Shown: positions 6,069 through 7,670 of the stretch, piece after piece
Layout: each line of letters starts with the position of its first letter
Position numbering within the stretch: the stretch's first letter is position 1
Origin: Ignavibacteriaceae bacterium
Lineage (GTDB): Bacteria > Bacteroidota > Ignavibacteria > Ignavibacteriales > Ignavibacteriaceae
Assembly: GCA_022865965.1 (NCBI GenBank)
Contig: JALHTS010000359.1
Coordinates: 1 to 7,670, forward strand
Direction: 5' to 3'
DNA: 7,670 nt
Notes under the pieces: model-generated
The model's database searches: none
What the model was told of the DNA's origin: nothing
Seen by the model: the letters and a program-made list of their open reading frames with translations, nothing else
Translations under genes and position numbers: made by a program

Positions 6069-6135
6069 GGAATTATGGTGTGCTGGAGTATTAGAATAAT
6101 GAAAAAATAGTTGTCCTCCATAACTCCATCATTCC
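6069..6135. repeat. Imperfect inverted repeat made of degenerate 8-nt units
   Basis: Plus-strand units GGAATTAT, GGTGTGCT, GGAGTATT, AGAATAAT run from 6069 to 6100; the opposite strand carries GGAATGAT, GGAGTTAT, GGAG over 6116-6135. The 20-nt arms 6069-6088 and 6116-6135 are complementary at 16 positions, with a 27-nt spacer. It occupies the 115-bp gap between the convergent RidA gene and the amidotransferase gene, three bases beyond the stop of the latter. It could act as a shared transcription end, though no classical T-tract follows, or be a mobile or slippage-derived intergenic repeat. Confidence 0.6.
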
Positions 6136-6138
6136 GGA

Positions 6139-6705
6139 TTATTCATCTAACCAGTTTTTAATTATTGCTTTTCCTTCTTTAGTAAGAATGGATTCGGGAT
6201 GGAATTGAATTCCGGTTAGCGGATAGTTCTTATGTTTCATTCCCATAATCATTCCATAATCGGATTCTGCTGTAACAGAAAAAACTGACGGAAGAGATTC
6301 TCTTTCCACAATAAGTGAATGATATCTCATTGCTTCAAAGTTTTGTGGGATGTTTCTAAAGACAGAAGTATTAGTGTGTTTAATCTTTGAGGTTTTTCCG
6401 TGCATTAATATTGGAGCAGTTACAACTTTCCCACCGAAACAAATAGCCATAGCCTGATGACCAAGACAAACCCCAAGGATTGGAATGCTGTCCCCAAAAT
6501 TTTTTATAGCTTCAAGAGAAACTTTTGAATCCTCAGGTTTTCCAGGACCGGGTGAAATAAGAATTTTATCGGGCGTGAGTTTTTGTATATCGTCAGAATC
6601 AATCTCATCATTTCTTCTTATAATTGTTTTACAGTTAAAACTTCCAAGAAGTTGAACAAGATTGTAGGTGAAAGAATCGTAATTATCTATTACTAAAATT
6701 TTCAT
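6139..6705 (-). CDS. trpG/pabA: Anthranilate / aminodeoxychorismate synthase glutaminase subunit (TrpG/PabA)
   Basis: A 188-residue class I glutamine amidotransferase of the TrpG/PabA type (usual length about 190). The opening MKILVIDNYDSFTYNL is the family hallmark. It is followed by ISPGPGKPED (50-59), the nucleophile elbow GVCLGHQA with C80, MHGKTS (101-106), MRYHSL (126-131), and GIQFHPES with catalytic H169 and E171. The triad Cys80-His169-Glu171 is complete. The protein releases ammonia from glutamine for TrpE (anthranilate, tryptophan pathway) or PabB (4-amino-4-deoxychorismate, folate pathway). No trp or pab partner is adjacent, so which partner it serves, or both, cannot be decided here. 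The start is ATG 6705; an in-frame TTG at 6747 would add 14 residues but falls inside a TTGACA box. No clear Shine-Dalgarno is present. Confidence 0.94.
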   Translation of the reverse strand: MKILVIDNYDSFTYNLVQLLGSFNCKTIIRRNDEIDSDDIQKLTPDKILISPGPGKPEDSKVSLEAIKNFGDSIPILGVCLGHQAMAICFGGKVVTAPILMHGKTSKIKHTNTSVFRNIPQNFEAMRYHSLIVERESLPSVFSVTAESDYGMIMGMKHKNYPLTGIQFHPESILTKEGKAIIKNWLDE

Positions 6706-6717
6706 AGTTTGTGAGTG

Positions 6718-6747
6718 AAAGTAAGCACCTATTTGTTTATATGTCAA
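6718..6747 (-). promoter_or_regulatory. Candidate promoter of the trpG/pabA gene
   Basis: On the minus strand TTGACA (6747-6742) is followed after 18 bp by TACTTTC, close to the Bacteroidota TTG...TAnnTTTG pattern. Transcription would start only about ten bases before the ATG at 6705, giving a very short leader. This agrees with the missing Shine-Dalgarno and argues against the upstream TTG start. Confidence 0.4.
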
Positions 6748-6820
6748 GTTTTCTGTGCTCGTAAAACAAAAATAAATCAGATACGTCTAAATTGTGTCAG
6801 TTTATCTATCTATCTTCTGT

Positions 6821-6853
6821 CTTGAAATAGATTCAATATTCTGGCTATATTTG
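6821..6853 (+). promoter_or_regulatory. Candidate Bacteroidota-type promoter (distal) of the Tyr-rich protein gene
   Basis: TATATTTG (6846-6853) is a full match to TAnnTTTG, with CTTG (6821-6824) 21 bp upstream as a possible -33 element. It lies about 115 bp before the ATG at 6969. Confidence 0.35.
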
Positions 6854-6889
6854 AAAAGCAAAAGGAATAATTATTTTTAATAGGATTTT

Positions 6890-6933
6890 TGATTTATTAC
6901 TTGTTAGTACTATACATTGATTTTAATAAATCA
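6890..6933. repeat. Operator-like spaced inverted repeat
   Basis: TGATTTATTA (6890-6899) and TAATAAATCA (6924-6933) are perfectly complementary 10-bp arms separated by 24 bp. A further TGATTT at 6918-6923 forms its own small palindrome with AAATCA at 6928-6933. The right arm lies between the -35-like and -10-like boxes of the proximal promoter candidate, where a bound repressor could act. Confidence 0.4.
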
Positions 6934-6945
6934 TTTAGATATAAT
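6917..6945 (+). promoter_or_regulatory. Candidate sigma70-type promoter (proximal) of the Tyr-rich protein gene
   Basis: TTGATT (6917-6922), a 17-bp spacer and TATAAT (6940-6945) form a near-consensus sigma70 promoter 23 bp before the ATG at 6969. In AT-rich DNA of this lineage such a match can occur by chance, so it competes with the distal TATATTTG candidate. Confidence 0.4.
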
Positions 6946-6968
6946 GCACAAAAATTTTTGGTGAATTT

Positions 6969-7475
6969 ATGAAAAAGCTGTTATTTGTAGTCATAGTTTT
7001 GTTTGCCGCAGTTAGTTATGCTCAGTTTAAAGATCCTGCATTTCCAACGAGCAACATTAAAGATGGAATAGTAGATTATTCTTCAGGTTCATTGTTTGGA
7101 TTTCTAAACAGCGAAAACTTTTCAATGAGACACTCTATTGGAATGTCTTATTCATCATTCGCCGGTCAGGGAATTGCACTCGGAACTTACACAAACAGTA
7201 TGATGTATCGTTTTTCCGAAGATCTTAATGTTCAGTTTGATGCAAGTATTGTTCATTCACCATACAGCACTTTAGGGAAAGAATTTCAGAATGATCTTTC
7301 AGGTATTTATATCAGTCGTGCCGCTCTGAATTACAGACCATGGAAAGATTTTAGTATTCATTTTCAATACAACCAATATCCCGGATCATATTATTATAAT
7401 CCATTCTCCAGTTACTATAACAGAGGATCTTACGCTTACTATGATCCTTTTTATAATCCATTTAACTTAAGATAA
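6969..7475 (+). CDS. Small secreted Tyr-rich protein, probably outer-membrane associated, unknown function
   Basis: A 168-residue protein I do not recognise. Residues 1-18 are a signal peptide (KK, hydrophobic core, cleavage SYA|Q at 18/19). Residues about 50-137 alternate polar and hydrophobic/aromatic positions in short runs, such as RHSIGMSYSSF, NSMMYRFSEDLNVQFDASIV and ALNYRPWKDFSIHFQY, which look like beta strands of an outer-membrane barrel or sheet protein. At 168 residues it would be a small barrel at most. The tail, residues 134-168, holds 11 tyrosines plus two NPF and one DPF motif, and is likely extended or disordered. The ATG at 6969 has only a weak GGTG upstream. A membrane-protein gene begins 23 bp downstream and could be co-transcribed. 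Export is clear; the barrel is inferred and the function unknown. Confidence 0.75.
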   Translation: MKKLLFVVIVLFAAVSYAQFKDPAFPTSNIKDGIVDYSSGSLFGFLNSENFSMRHSIGMSYSSFAGQGIALGTYTNSMMYRFSEDLNVQFDASIVHSPYSTLGKEFQNDLSGIYISRAALNYRPWKDFSIHFQYNQYPGSYYYNPFSSYYNRGSYAYYDPFYNPFNLR

Positions 7476-7498
7476 TGCAAGAAGCAGAGTAGAAATTC

Positions 7499-7670
7499 GT
7501 GAAGGGTAATTCCAACTCCAAAGAAACATCGCAGCAAAAAAAGGCTTCCAAACCGGCTTCAAATTTTTTACACAACATCATTATTGTTGTTCTGGCTCTG
7601 CTCATTTTATTTCTCGGCTATGCTTTGATCGTTCAAATCTCTAGTTCATTTTCTAAAGAAGAAACTGTTG
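7499..7670 (+). CDS. N-terminus of a single-pass membrane protein, truncated by window end
   Basis: The frame opens at GTG 7499, nine bases after an in-frame TAG (7490-7492), and stays open to the window end (57 codons seen). There is no ATG alternative in this stretch. Residues 1-25 are polar and lysine/serine-rich, suggesting a cytoplasmic tail. Residues about 26-48 are a strong transmembrane segment (IIIVVLALLILFLGYALIV), followed by SSSFSKEE, presumably extracytoplasmic (N-in, C-out). This layout is shared by many envelope proteins, including those with a LytR C-terminal domain; that assignment is only a guess because the diagnostic domain lies beyond the window. A weak purine-rich AGAGTAG precedes the GTG. 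It lies 23 bp after the Tyr-rich protein gene and is probably in the same operon. Confidence 0.65.
   Translation, partial: MKGNSNSKETSQQKKASKPASNFLHNIIIVVLALLILFLGYALIVQISSSFSKEETV

Larger units (their letters stand above)
6706..6968. other. Divergent intergenic region, 263 bp, non-coding
   Basis: The region separates the minus-strand amidotransferase gene from the plus-strand Tyr-rich protein gene. I see no credible gene or structured RNA in it. It is AT-rich and contains candidate promoters for both directions, a TATC x3 run at 6803-6814, and a spaced 10-bp inverted repeat near the plus-strand gene. Confidence 0.6.

Noticed and set aside
6803..6814. TATC x3 microsatellite
   Set aside because: Three perfect tetramer copies are expected by chance in AT-rich DNA and no function is suggested.
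7475..7492. ATG overlapping the Tyr-rich gene stop (TAATG)
   Set aside because: It encodes only five codons before TAG; the downstream GTG at 7499 opens the long frame.

Overview
The window looks like a chromosomal housekeeping stretch from an AT-rich bacterium of the Bacteroidota/Chlorobiota/Ignavibacteriota group, with Ignavibacteria as my best guess. This placement is an inference. It rests on low GC, short A-Q signal-peptidase sites (four exported proteins, three of them ending in A|Q), few strong Shine-Dalgarno sites, and several intergenic boxes resembling the Bacteroidota TAnnTTTG promoter element. I see no rRNA, tRNA, CRISPR array, insertion sequence or phage gene.

Left part (1-3730), all on the plus strand. 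A secreted 571-residue protein joins TPR-like repeats to a type-1 periplasmic-binding-protein fold, an architecture like the LpoA penicillin-binding-protein activators. It is followed by radC (JAMM/MPN+ DNA repair family). Next comes a compact two-gene envelope operon: a 91-residue coiled-coil lipoprotein and a 223-residue secreted coiled-coil/LysM protein. These two genes have the only perfect GGAGG ribosome-binding sites in the window. The operon ends in two consecutive hairpin-plus-T-tract terminators, the first of which overlaps the stop codon.

Middle part (3731-6138). phoH (plus) and mazG (minus) converge and overlap by 8 bp. mazG and a RidA-family gene (plus) diverge from a 75-bp intergenic region. 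MazG and RidA are both metabolite 'house-cleaning' enzymes. The RidA gene then converges on a TrpG/PabA glutamine amidotransferase gene (minus), and the gap between them holds an imperfect inverted repeat built from degenerate 8-nt units.

Right part (6139-7670). The amidotransferase gene diverges from a plus-strand gene for a small secreted, Tyr-rich, probably outer-membrane-associated protein of unknown function. The 263-bp region between them has candidate promoters and an operator-like inverted repeat. After 23 bp a GTG-started, single-pass membrane protein begins and runs off the end; it may belong to a LytR C-terminal-domain type family, but too little is present to be sure.

Most genes are ordinary core genes. 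The least explained items are the lipoprotein/LysM pair (a possible outer membrane-peptidoglycan tether), the Tyr-rich protein, and the short-period intergenic repeats. I did not find a clear new defence or mobile system.
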